DNA from: Consotaella aegiceratis
GTDB taxonomy: Bacteria > Pseudomonadota > Alphaproteobacteria > Rhizobiales > Rhizobiaceae
Assembly (NCBI RefSeq): GCF_036541425.1
Contig: NZ_JAZHFT010000005.1
Span: 62,001 to 126,000 of the forward strand
Length of the DNA: 64,000 nucleotides
Direction of reading: 5' to 3'
The notes under the pieces were generated by a model that was given only the letters and a program-made list of their open reading frames with translations, did not search any database and was not told the origin of the DNA. A program made the translations under genes and the position numbers. Below, in pieces: positions 18,881-27,487 of this stretch (position 1 is its first letter; each line of letters begins with the position of its first letter).

Positions 18881-20494
18881 ATGACTTCCTCGTCCCTGCC
18901 CCTCCTCATCCTGGCGGTACCGCTGGTCATCGCGCTCGCCATCCTTCTCGTGCCGCTTCGACACATGTCGCTGAAGGCCTGCGAAGCGGCTCACGTCGTC
19001 TCGATCGCGCTGATCCTCGTCCTCGCCCTGATGATGACGGGCGAGGTGCTCGGCGGCGCCCGGCTGGCGGCGATGGGACGCTGGCTCTATGTCGATGCCC
19101 TCGGCGTGATCTTCCTGATGATCATCGCGGTGGTCGGCCTGATGACCGGGCTCTATTCGCTCGGTTATATCCGTCACGACGTCGAGGCCGGCCATCTCGA
19201 TCTTCGCCGCGCCAAGATCTACTACGGCTTCTTCAATCTCTTCCTGTTCACCATGCTTCTGTCGGCGACGGCCAACAACATCGTCATGATGTGGGTGGCC
19301 GTCGAGGCAACCACGCTCGGCTCGGCCTTCCTGGTCGGCATCTACGGCGAGAAGACCTCGCTGGAGGCGGCCTGGAAATACGTCGTCATCTGCACCGTCG
19401 GCGTCGCCTTCGGCCTTTACGGCACGGTTCTCGTCTTTTCGAACGGCGCCGAGGTCCTGGCCGATCCGCATCAGGCGGTGCTGTGGACCTCGCTCGCCCA
19501 GAACGCGTCGTTGCTCGATCCGTCGCTGATGAAGATCGCCTTCGTCTTCGTGCTCATCGGCTTCGGCACCAAGGCCGGGCTCTTCCCGATGCACGCCTGG
19601 CTGCCCGACGCCCACTCCGAGGCACCGAGCCCGGTCAGCGCGCTGCTCTCCGGCGTTCTCCTGAAGTGCGCGCTGTTCGTCATCATCCGCTATCTGGCGC
19701 TGATGGTGCGCGCGATCGGCCCCGAGTTCCCGCAGACCCTGCTTCTCACGCTCGGCATCCTGTCGGTGGTGGTCGCGGCGATGCTGTTCTTCGTCCAGAA
19801 GGACCTGAAGCGAAAGCTCGCCTATTCCTCCGTCGAGCATATCGGCCTGATCGCCATCGGCCTCGGTCTCGGCGGGCCGCTCGGCATTGCCGCCGCGCTG
19901 CTCCATTCCATCAACCACAGCCTGGCCAAGGCGCTTCTGTTCTGCGGCTCGGGCAACGTCTTGATGAAATACGGCACGCGCGATCTCGACAGCGTCAAGG
20001 GCATGCTGCGTCTGGCGCCGGCGAGCGGCCTGCTCCTGATGATCGGCGCGCTGGCGCTGTCGGGCTTTCCCCCCTTCAACGTCTTTGTTTCGGAATTCCT
20101 GATCTTCGCGGCGGGCCTGAAGGCTGGCCATCCCTGGCTGATGCTCGTCGTGCTGCTGTTCTTCACCGTGACGATCGCCGGCTTCGTCCAGATCATTTCG
20201 GGCTCGGTGCTCGGCAAGGCCGGCAAGGATGCCAAGCCCGGCGATGTCGGCGCCTGGACATTGGCTCCGCTCGGCATCCTGGCAGCCCTGGTCCTGGTGA
20301 TGGGCTTCGCCGTGCCGCAGCCGATCGCCAGGCTCGTCGCCGATGCCAGCGCCATCGTTCTCGACGGCGGCGATCCGGTCACCGTCGCCAGCCCTTGGCA
20401 GGCGGGGACGTCATCGCTCTTCGCCGAGGAGCACGCGCTCCTCGCAACTCCCGCCGCGGCCGCCGAGCCGACCGCCGAGAAGGAGACGAACTAA
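18881..20494 (+). CDS. hyfF: Hydrogenase-4 component F, antiporter-like membrane subunit
   Basis: A 537-residue NuoM/NuoN-type protein matching HyfF. Core motifs are FGTKAGLFPMHAWLPDAHSEAP, VSALLSGVLLKCALF and SINHSLAKALLFCGSGNVL. The C-terminal 40 residues are a soluble Ala/Glu-rich tail. With HyfB and HyfD it gives the complex three antiporter-like subunits. Its TAA overlaps the hyfG start (TAATG), implying coupled translation of the membrane and catalytic modules. Confidence 0.95.
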   Translation: MTSSSLPLLILAVPLVIALAILLVPLRHMSLKACEAAHVVSIALILVLALMMTGEVLGGARLAAMGRWLYVDALGVIFLMIIAVVGLMTGLYSLGYIRHDVEAGHLDLRRAKIYYGFFNLFLFTMLLSATANNIVMMWVAVEATTLGSAFLVGIYGEKTSLEAAWKYVVICTVGVAFGLYGTVLVFSNGAEVLADPHQAVLWTSLAQNASLLDPSLMKIAFVFVLIGFGTKAGLFPMHAWLPDAHSEAPSPVSALLSGVLLKCALFVIIRYLALMVRAIGPEFPQTLLLTLGILSVVVAAMLFFVQKDLKRKLAYSSVEHIGLIAIGLGLGGPLGIAAALLHSINHSLAKALLFCGSGNVLMKYGTRDLDSVKGMLRLAPASGLLLMIGALALSGFPPFNVFVSEFLIFAAGLKAGHPWLMLVVLLFFTVTIAGFVQIISGSVLGKAGKDAKPGDVGAWTLAPLGILAALVLVMGFAVPQPIARLVADASAIVLDGGDPVTVASPWQAGTSSLFAEEHALLATPAAAAEPTAEKETN

Positions 20495-22209
20495 TGGATA
20501 TTCTCTCGTCAGATCGGATCGGGACGTCCACCCTGTCGGCGCTTCGCGGCGCACTGCCCCACGCCATCCTTCACGAGGAATGGCAGACGCCCGCCCAGGT
20601 GACGATCACCGTCAAGCCATCGGCGCTGCAGGACGTGGTCAAGACGCTCTACTACCAGCACGACGGTTGGGTCTCGGTGGTCGTGGGCAACGACGAGCGT
20701 CCTTTGACGGGGGTCTTTGCCGTCTACTACGTGCTGTCGATGGAAGGCACGGAGAAGTGCCACATCATCGTGCGTGTCGAAGTTCCGGCCGGCACTCTCG
20801 AATTTCCCTCGGTCACTCCCGTTGTCCCGGCCTGCGTGTGGGGCGAGCGCGAGGTGCGCGACATGTTCGGCCTTCGCCCGGTCGGCCTGCCCGACGAGCG
20901 CCGCCTGGTGCTGCCGGACGACTGGCCGGACGATCTCCATCCCCTGCGCAAGGACTCGATGGACTACCGGATGCGCCCGGCGCCGATCACCGATAACGAG
21001 ACCTATCCTTTCATCAACGAGGCCAAGCAGGAGACGACGATCGTTCCGGTCGGCCCGCTGCACATCACCTCGGACGAGCCCGGCCACTTCCGCCTGTTCG
21101 TCGACGGCGAGGACATCATCGACGCCGACTACCGCATGTTCTACGTCCATCGCGGCATGGAGAAGGTGGCCGAGTCCCGCATGGGCTACAACGAGGTCAC
21201 CTTCCTCGCCGACCGCGTCTGCGGCATCTGCGGCTACGCCCATTCAGTGGCCTACGCGACGTCGATCGAAAATGCGCTCGGCATCGAGGTGCCGGCGCGC
21301 GGCCAGGCGATCCGCTCGATCCTGCTCGAGACCGAGCGCATGCACAGCCACCTGCTCAATCTCGGGCTCGTCTGTCACTATGTCGGCTTCGATACCGGCT
21401 TCCAGCAATTCTTCCGGGTCCGCGAAAAGGCGATGACGCTGGCCGAGGTGCTGACCGGCTCGCGCAAGACCTATGCGATGAACCTGATCGGTGGCGTCCG
21501 CCGCGACATCCTGGGCGAGCAGGCGGCGGAGACGCGCCGGGTCGTCCAGGAGCTTCGCGAGGACACGCGGCGCCTCGTCGACATTCTGCTGGAAACCGCC
21601 AATGTCGGCGGCCGCGTCAAGGGCGTCGGCCTGCTCGACAAGCAGGTCGCCCGCGACTTCAGCCCGGTCGGGCCGCTGGTTCGCGGCTCCGGTCATGCCC
21701 GCGACACCCGCGCCGACCATGCCTTCGCCGGCTATGGTCTGGTCAAGACCACCATCCGCTCGCACGACGGCTGCGATGTACTCTCGCGCACCCTGGTGCG
21801 CGCCGAGGAGGTGTTCGACAGCCTCGACCTCATCGAGGCGCTGCTGTCGACCGCCGCCGGCGGGCCGATCCTCACCGAGGACTTCGAATATCAGCCGCAC
21901 AAGTTCGCGCTCGGCTTCGTCGAAGCGCCACGCGGCGAGGACATCCACTGGTCGATGACCGGCGACAACCAGAAGCTCTATCGCTGGCGCTGCCGGGCCT
22001 CGACCTACAACAACTGGCCGGTGCTCCGGTACATGCTGCGCGGAAACACGGTGTCCGACGCTCCGGTGATCGTCGGCAGTCTCGACCCCTGCTACTCCTG
22101 CACCGACCGCGTCACCTTCGTCGACGTGCGCAAGCACAAGGAGACCACGGTCTCCTACGACGAAGTCGAGCGCTACGGCCGCGAGCGCAAGAACTCTCCG
22201 CTGAAGTGA
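20494..22209 (+). CDS. hyfG: Hydrogenase-4 large subunit ([NiFe] catalytic subunit, group 4a)
   Basis: A 571-residue fusion of a NuoC-like domain (about residues 1-170) and a NuoD-like [NiFe] large subunit. The metal-binding cysteine pairs are intact: RVCGICG (Cys243, Cys246) and DPCYSCT (Cys533, Cys536). The 32-residue C-terminal extension ending in ERKNSPLK matches the peptide that HycI removes from E. coli HycE, so cleavage is predicted after Arg539. It reduces protons to H2 with electrons from the HyfI clusters. Nickel insertion needs HypA-F proteins, which are not encoded in this window. Confidence 0.97.
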   Translation: MDILSSDRIGTSTLSALRGALPHAILHEEWQTPAQVTITVKPSALQDVVKTLYYQHDGWVSVVVGNDERPLTGVFAVYYVLSMEGTEKCHIIVRVEVPAGTLEFPSVTPVVPACVWGEREVRDMFGLRPVGLPDERRLVLPDDWPDDLHPLRKDSMDYRMRPAPITDNETYPFINEAKQETTIVPVGPLHITSDEPGHFRLFVDGEDIIDADYRMFYVHRGMEKVAESRMGYNEVTFLADRVCGICGYAHSVAYATSIENALGIEVPARGQAIRSILLETERMHSHLLNLGLVCHYVGFDTGFQQFFRVREKAMTLAEVLTGSRKTYAMNLIGGVRRDILGEQAAETRRVVQELREDTRRLVDILLETANVGGRVKGVGLLDKQVARDFSPVGPLVRGSGHARDTRADHAFAGYGLVKTTIRSHDGCDVLSRTLVRAEEVFDSLDLIEALLSTAAGGPILTEDFEYQPHKFALGFVEAPRGEDIHWSMTGDNQKLYRWRCRASTYNNWPVLRYMLRGNTVSDAPVIVGSLDPCYSCTDRVTFVDVRKHKETTVSYDEVERYGRERKNSPLK

Positions 22210-22219
22210 GGCCGGCGCC

Positions 22220-22768
22220 ATGCTGAAACTGTTCAAGGAAATCTTCCGCACCGGCGATGCCACGGTGAAATATCCCTTCGCTCCCTTGGAGGTGGCGAAG
22301 GATTTCCGTGGCAAGCCCGAGCATGTGGCGGAGAACTGCATCGCCTGCGCGGCGTGCACCATCGCCTGTCCGCCCAACGCGATCCGGATGGAGACCGATC
22401 TTGCGGCCGGCACCCGGACCTGGTCGATCAACTACGGACGCTGCGTCTTCTGCGGGCGCTGCGAGGAAGTCTGCCCGACCGAGGCCATCCATCTGACGCC
22501 GGAGTTCGAGCTGGCCGTCGGCTCGAAGGAAGACCTCATGCGGCGCGCCGTCTTCACGCTCGCCGACTGCGAGATCTGCGGAAAGCCCTTCGCACCGGCC
22601 AAGGAGATTGCCTACGCGGCCGAGATCCTCGCCCAGACAAGCGACGATCCCAATCGCACCGAGCAGCAACGCCGGCTGCTGTCGACCTGCCCGGACTGCA
22701 AGCGCAAGGCCGATCTTCAGAAGCTCGCCGACATGGCCATCGCCCGTCAGATGGAGACAGCCAAATGA
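22220..22768 (+). CDS. hyfH: Hydrogenase-4 component H, NuoI-like ferredoxin subunit
   Basis: A 182-residue protein with two classic [4Fe-4S] motifs (CIACAACTIACPPNA and CVFCGRCEEVCPTEA) in the NuoI/HycF layout. The C-terminal region has CEICG and CPDCKRKAD, a possible extra metal site typical of HycF/HyfH. It wires electrons from HyfA toward HyfI. Its stop overlaps the hyfI start by four bases (ATGA). Confidence 0.95.
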   Translation: MLKLFKEIFRTGDATVKYPFAPLEVAKDFRGKPEHVAENCIACAACTIACPPNAIRMETDLAAGTRTWSINYGRCVFCGRCEEVCPTEAIHLTPEFELAVGSKEDLMRRAVFTLADCEICGKPFAPAKEIAYAAEILAQTSDDPNRTEQQRRLLSTCPDCKRKADLQKLADMAIARQMETAK

Positions 22769-23550
22769 ACGCTCCGATCGACCGTCAGGCTCTGCAGGCG
22801 CCGCTCGAGCGCGTCTCGATCGACGAGCAGGCCGCGAAGATGAAGCAGACGCTGCTCAAGGACATCCAGCGCTCGGCCTATGTCTACCGGGTGGATTGCG
22901 GCGGCTGCAACGGCTGTGAGATCGAGATCTTCGCCTCGATTACGCCGGTCTTCGACGCCGAGCGCTTCGGCATCAAGGTTGTGCCGTCGCCACGCCATGC
23001 CGACATCCTGCTCTATACCGGCGCGATGACGCGCGCCATGCGCATGCCGGCGCTACGCGCCTATGAGGCCGCGCCCGATCCGAAAATCGTCGTCTCCTAC
23101 GGCGCCTGCGGCTGCTCGGGCGGCATCTTCCACGACCTCTATTGCGTCTGGGGTGGAACCGACCAGCTCCTGCCGGTCGACGTCTATATCCCCGGCTGCC
23201 CGCCGACCCCGGCCGCCACCATCTACGGATTCGCCGTCGCGCTCGGTCTTCTCGGCCAGAAGCTGAAGTCGGAAACGCATGTGGAGGCGCCCGGCGAGAC
23301 CGTTCCGCTCGCCCATCCGGAAATTCCTTACCTTCTGCGCGTCGAGATCGAGCGCGAGGCGCGGCGCATGGCGGGCTATCGCCAGGGGCGTGACATCGCC
23401 GACGAGTTCATGGCAACGCTCGAAAAGAGGACGGAGACCCCGCTCGGCATCCGTATCGCGCAGCTGACGGCCAGCGAGGCCGATCCACGACGCGTCGAGA
23501 TCTTCGAGCGCCTTCATCAGGTCGTCACCCGACTGACACGGGGGATCTGA
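22765..23550 (+). CDS. hyfI: Hydrogenase-4 small subunit (NuoB-like)
   Basis: A 261-residue small subunit of group 4 [NiFe] hydrogenase. The proximal [4Fe-4S] cluster ligands are visible in DCGGCNGCE, GACGCSGG and PGCPPTP. The ATG at 22765 gives an ATGA overlap with hyfH. An N-terminal extension of about 40 residues precedes the conserved domain. It delivers electrons to the NiFe site of HyfG. Confidence 0.95.
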   Translation: MNAPIDRQALQAPLERVSIDEQAAKMKQTLLKDIQRSAYVYRVDCGGCNGCEIEIFASITPVFDAERFGIKVVPSPRHADILLYTGAMTRAMRMPALRAYEAAPDPKIVVSYGACGCSGGIFHDLYCVWGGTDQLLPVDVYIPGCPPTPAATIYGFAVALGLLGQKLKSETHVEAPGETVPLAHPEIPYLLRVEIEREARRMAGYRQGRDIADEFMATLEKRTETPLGIRIAQLTASEADPRRVEIFERLHQVVTRLTRGI

Positions 23551-23553
23551 GCC

Positions 23554-23979
23554 ATGGACGGCGACGCCACCCGTACCGAGGACATCGTCTTCTACCAGCT
23601 CAAGCAGAAGTTCCTGGAGCGCAAGGAAGACATCCCCGAGAAGTCCAAGGAGGTGATGTACTATTCCTTGGCGATCGGCCACCATATCGGTGTCTTCGAC
23701 TGCTTCCGTGTCCAGTTCCGCTGTCCAAGGGCGACGCTCGACCGGATCATCGAGGCGCTGCCGGAGGCGCTCGAGGCGCGGCGCAAGCTGGCCGGTCTCT
23801 ACAAGTTCGGCGAGATCATCGTCGACATCACCCATGTCGGACAGCTCAAGGCCGCGATCGACGAGGTGGGCCCCAAGGCCGATGCAGAGATGGCCGCCTT
23901 CCTCGATGCGCTCGGAACCTCTCTCGATGCGATCCGAGAAGAGCCGGCGATCTATCTCATGGGCCGGTGGATCCGATGA
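23554..23979 (+). CDS. hyfJ: Formate hydrogenlyase maturation protein, HycH/HyfJ family
   Basis: A 141-residue protein of the HycH/HyfJ family (136-137 aa in E. coli). It has the conserved VMYYSLAIGHHIGVFDCF core and a C-terminal MGRW motif. HycH is needed late in hydrogenase-3 maturation in E. coli; the exact step is unclear. It starts 3 bp after hyfI and overlaps hycI by four bases. Confidence 0.9.
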   Translation: MDGDATRTEDIVFYQLKQKFLERKEDIPEKSKEVMYYSLAIGHHIGVFDCFRVQFRCPRATLDRIIEALPEALEARRKLAGLYKFGEIIVDITHVGQLKAAIDEVGPKADAEMAAFLDALGTSLDAIREEPAIYLMGRWIR

Positions 23980-24431
23980 GCGGCATCGTCTTCACGGTCG
24001 GCAACGTGTTGCGCGGCGACGACGCCGCCGGCCCGATGCTCGCCGAGCGACTGGAGGCCGATCCGGCGCCAGGCTGGACCGTCATCGACGGCGGCCAAAC
24101 GCCCGAGAACCACACCCATGCGGTGCGCGCCGCCAAGCCGGAGCGCGTGCTTCTGGTCGACGCGGCCGAGATGGGTCTCGAACCCGGAGAGATGAGGCTG
24201 ATCGACGAGGCGGCTGTCGTCGAGCACTTCCTCATCACCACCCACGCGATCCCGCTCAGCTTCCTCATTCAGTCGCTGCGCGAGAGCGTACCCGAAATTC
24301 TGTTTCTGGGAATTCAGCCGCAGGGCACGGGCTTCTACGAACCCGTGTCCCCGGCAGTCGAGAAAGCCGTGGCGACGCTCCATGGACTTCTGAGAGACGG
24401 TAGCGCCATCGAGGACTTTCCGCGCGTCTGA
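23976..24431 (+). CDS. hycI: Hydrogenase large-subunit C-terminal endopeptidase
   Basis: A 151-residue nickel-dependent maturation protease. Asp16 (GDDAAGP), Asp62 (LLVDAAEMG) and His90 (TTHAIPL) fall at the same positions as the nickel-sensing residues of E. coli HycI. It should remove the 32-residue tail of HyfG after nickel insertion. The ATG at 23976 overlaps the hyfJ stop (ATGA). Having its own protease in the operon suggests it is dedicated to this hydrogenase. Confidence 0.94.
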   Translation: MSGIVFTVGNVLRGDDAAGPMLAERLEADPAPGWTVIDGGQTPENHTHAVRAAKPERVLLVDAAEMGLEPGEMRLIDEAAVVEHFLITTHAIPLSFLIQSLRESVPEILFLGIQPQGTGFYEPVSPAVEKAVATLHGLLRDGSAIEDFPRV

Positions 24432-24504
24432 CGCCGCTGACCTCCCTCGCCGTCACAGGTTCGCATCCGATCGAGAATGCGTTTCATAAAAGGGGGAATG
24501 AAAC

Positions 24505-25416
24505 ATGGCAGGCAACGAGACTCAGCCGATCTTCGGCATGGACTGCTACTCACCGCCCGAAATCGAGGAAAAGGTCGAAGGTCTGGGGGTGAAGAAGGCG
24601 CTGATGCCCTTCTGGCCGACCTTCATGCTGTCGATCGTGGCCGGCGGCTCCATCGGCCTCGGCGGCATGTACTATACGATCGTCGCCTCGGACCCCAATT
24701 TGTCCTTCGCCGTCTCGAAAGTCATCGGCGGCATCGCCTTCTGCCTCGGACTGGTGCTGGTCTTGGTGGCCGGCGCCGAGCTTTTCACGGGCAACTCGCT
24801 CATCGTCATGGCGCACGCCAACAAGCAGATCACCACCGGGCAGGTCCTGCGCAACTGGACGATCGTCTGGCTCGGCAATCTGGTCGGCTCGCTTGGCCTC
24901 GTCTTTCTGCTCTACATGGCGCACCAACAGGCCCTCAATGGCGGCAATGTCGGCACGTCGCTCCTGAAGATCGGCGTCGCCAAGGTCGATCAGGACTGGG
25001 TGACGATCTTCTTCAAGGGCATTCTCTGCAATCTGATGGTCTGCCTGGCGGTGTGGCTCGGCTATGCCGGCCGCACGGTGGCCGACAAGATCGTGGCCAT
25101 CGTCCTGCCGATTTCCGGCTTCGTCGCCGCCGGCTTCGAGCACTGCGTGGCCAACATGTATTTCCTGCCCTACGCTCTGGTCCTGAAGTTCACCGGCCAG
25201 GTGCCCGAAGGGCTGGACGTCTCGGCGCTGACGATGGGCGCGGTCGTGCATAACATTATCTTCGCGACGCTCGGCAACATCGTCGGCGGCGGCCTTCTGG
25301 TCGGCGGCATCTATTGGCTGATCTATCGCAAGAGCCTCGGCGGCCTGCATCCGCTGCCGGCGAAGGAGGTGCCGACGATGAAGATGAAGTCCGGCCGCGC
25401 CGTGGCCGGGCGCTGA
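24505..25416 (+). CDS. focA: Formate channel, FocA/FdhC (FNT) family
   Basis: A 303-residue FNT-family channel with six hydrophobic helices. The family signatures are present: a GAELFTGNSLIV segment on the second half-helix and GFEHCVANMYFLP, which includes the pore histidine. A Shine-Dalgarno AGGGGG lies 10 bp before the ATG. It lies 73 bp after hycI in the same direction. It should move formate across the inner membrane to or from the lyase. The protein could resemble FdhC rather than FocA in direction; sequence alone does not settle this. Confidence 0.92.
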   Translation: MAGNETQPIFGMDCYSPPEIEEKVEGLGVKKALMPFWPTFMLSIVAGGSIGLGGMYYTIVASDPNLSFAVSKVIGGIAFCLGLVLVLVAGAELFTGNSLIVMAHANKQITTGQVLRNWTIVWLGNLVGSLGLVFLLYMAHQQALNGGNVGTSLLKIGVAKVDQDWVTIFFKGILCNLMVCLAVWLGYAGRTVADKIVAIVLPISGFVAAGFEHCVANMYFLPYALVLKFTGQVPEGLDVSALTMGAVVHNIIFATLGNIVGGGLLVGGIYWLIYRKSLGGLHPLPAKEVPTMKMKSGRAVAGR

Positions 25417-25517
25417 CCGCCTTTTCGTACCGAACGGAGGAGAGACGAACCGCCCCTCCTCGTCCACAGACCGCCGAACGACCCTGCCGAGGGTTCCGCA
25501 GCCATGGAGAACGCGAG

Positions 25518-26354
25518 ATGACGAATCGAAGTCTCGAAGAAGCGAGCGACCTGCCCGCCGCCCATCGGTCGGTATCGCGGATCCTGTGGCGCGGACGCCC
25601 CTTGCCGGAAGACACGCGCAACGTGCCCGAGGAGGTGCCGGTCGCCGTCACCTACAACGGTTCGTCCCATGCCGTGATGATGGCCAGCCCCACCGATCTC
25701 GAAGATTTCGCCGTGGGTTTCAGCCTGACGGAGAGGATCATCGGCTCGGCCGCCGACATTCGGTCGATCGACATCGTCGCCTTCGATCGTGGGGTCGAGG
25801 CGCGCCTCTGGATCGACGAGACCTGCAACCAGCGCCTGTCGCAGCGCCGGCGGGCGCTGGCCGGCCCGACGGGCTGCGGCCTGTGCGGCGTCGACAGCCT
25901 GTCGGAGGTGATGATCGATCCCAAGACGGTCGAGAGCGCGGCCCGCTTTCGCGCCACGGACGTAATGGCCGCCATGGCGGCACTCTCTTCCAGCCAGCGC
26001 CTGTTTCATGAGACCCATGCCGTCCACGGAGCCGGCCTGTTCGCTCTGGACCACGGGATCGTCGCCGTGCGGGAGGATCTCGGCCGCCACAACGCCCTGG
26101 ACAAGCTGGTGGGTGCCGCTGCGCGCGAAGGCTTTCCCGTCGCCTCCTGCTTCGTCCTGATGACCAGCCGCGTTTCCGTCGAACTGATCCAGAAATGCGC
26201 GGTGCTCGGAGCGCCGATGCTGGTGGCCGTTTCCGCGCCGACGTCGCTGGCGATCGCCACGGCCGAGGCGGCCGGCATCACTCTCGCGGGCGTGGCGCGG
26301 CGCGACGGGTTCGAGCTGTTCACCCATCCCGACCGCATGGACCTCGACGCCTGA
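25518..26354 (+). CDS. fdhD: Formate dehydrogenase accessory sulfurtransferase
   Basis: A 278-residue FdhD. The sulfur-relay cysteines lie in GCGLCG (Cys120 and Cys123), matching the CxxC of E. coli FdhD. The HETHAVHGAGLF, REDLGRHNALDK and SRVSVELIQKC blocks are family hallmarks. It transfers sulfur from IscS to the bis-MGD cofactor of FdhF, which is essential for activity. It closes the formate hydrogenlyase operon and converges with the LysR gene. Confidence 0.95.
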   Translation: MTNRSLEEASDLPAAHRSVSRILWRGRPLPEDTRNVPEEVPVAVTYNGSSHAVMMASPTDLEDFAVGFSLTERIIGSAADIRSIDIVAFDRGVEARLWIDETCNQRLSQRRRALAGPTGCGLCGVDSLSEVMIDPKTVESAARFRATDVMAAMAALSSSQRLFHETHAVHGAGLFALDHGIVAVREDLGRHNALDKLVGAAAREGFPVASCFVLMTSRVSVELIQKCAVLGAPMLVAVSAPTSLAIATAEAAGITLAGVARRDGFELFTHPDRMDLDA

Positions 26355-26419
26355 GCAACGAGGTCTTACTGCCTGTAGGCGAAGCGGCGGGGCAGCGGTG
26401 ACCCGGGGACGTCCAAAGC

Positions 26420-27319
26420 CTACGCCATCGCCGCGAGCACGGGCGCCAGCGTCCGGGCCTGGGCGACCAGGGCCGCCGTCAGAGGCGGCTGCGGATCGCG
26501 TTTGGCCACCACCATGCCGATGAGCCGCGTGACTTCGGGCGCGACCAGCGGGACGGTGCGGACATGCTTCGGCAGGTTCAGCGTCTCGGCCATGATGCGC
26601 GGCAGAATCGTGCTCCACACCCCCGTGCAGACATGGGTCTGAATGACGGTGATGGAGTTCGATTCCAGTTTCGGCTCCACCGAGACGCCCACCTCTTCGA
26701 AGACCTTGTCGATGATGCGCCGGTTCTGCATCTCCCGGCTGAGGAGGCAGAGCGGCAGGCCCGAGGCTTCCTCCCAGGTGACCGACTTGCGGTCGCCGAA
26801 CGGGCCGTCCGTCGCGGTGATCAGGTGGTAGCGCTCGCGATAGAGCGGCACCTCGTAGACATGGCCGACGGGTTCGTTGTCGAGATAGGTGATGCCCGCG
26901 TCGATCTGCAGGTTGTCGATCCTCGATAGGATATCGGTCGAACTGTACGAATAGACGGTGATACCCACCCCCGGATGGGCGGACCAGAGTTCCGACGTGT
27001 GGCGCGCCATGATCGGCAGTGCGGTCGGCACGGCCGCGATCCGCACATGGCCCGTCTCGCCGCTCTTCAGCATCTCGACGTCGGCGCGCATCGCCTGGAT
27101 GTCGCCGACGATCCGTCGCGCCCATTCGAGCACGCGTTCCCCCTCGGCGGTGAAGCCCATGAAGCGCGAGCCGCGGTCGACCAGAGGCACGCCGAGGGTG
27201 GATTCCAATTGTTTGATCGCTGCCGAGAGGTTGGGCTGTGAAACACCGCAAAGTTGCGCAGCACGGCCAAAATGCTTCTCGCGGGCCAGGGCCAGCAAGA
27301 AATGCAACTTCTCTTCCAT
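26420..27319 (-). CDS. LysR-family transcriptional regulator next to the formate island
   Basis: A 299-residue LysR-type regulator. The N-terminal winged helix-turn-helix covers residues 1-60 (FGRAAQLCGVSQPNLSAAIKQLE), and a periplasmic-binding-like effector domain follows. It resembles the LysR proteins found beside NAD-dependent formate dehydrogenase (fds) genes, sometimes called FdsR; that assignment is tentative. It ends 65 bp from fdhD, convergently. With no FhlA/HyfR in the window it is the only regulator adjacent to the formate genes. Confidence 0.85.
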   Translation of the reverse strand: MEEKLHFLLALAREKHFGRAAQLCGVSQPNLSAAIKQLESTLGVPLVDRGSRFMGFTAEGERVLEWARRIVGDIQAMRADVEMLKSGETGHVRIAAVPTALPIMARHTSELWSAHPGVGITVYSYSSTDILSRIDNLQIDAGITYLDNEPVGHVYEVPLYRERYHLITATDGPFGDRKSVTWEEASGLPLCLLSREMQNRRIIDKVFEEVGVSVEPKLESNSITVIQTHVCTGVWSTILPRIMAETLNLPKHVRTVPLVAPEVTRLIGMVVAKRDPQPPLTAALVAQARTLAPVLAAMA

Positions 27320-27487
27320 AGTATTGGTCTGCCTGCGATCAGTGAACCAGGTCGCACGAGAAGCTTTGCCTCATGCGGCCCAACATATGTCCGACATTTG
27401 TCAGGTTGCGCCTTACTTTACAAGACCCATTCTAAAGTGTGCATGCGGCCTTGCGTCGCTTTGCGGAGACCTTTGCGGCTGGGCGGT

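Noticed and set aside
16708..20131. Long minus-strand frames (16708-18273 and 18443-20131) opposite hyfD and hyfF
   Set aside because: Charged, low-complexity translations without start context; shadows of conserved hydrogenase genes.
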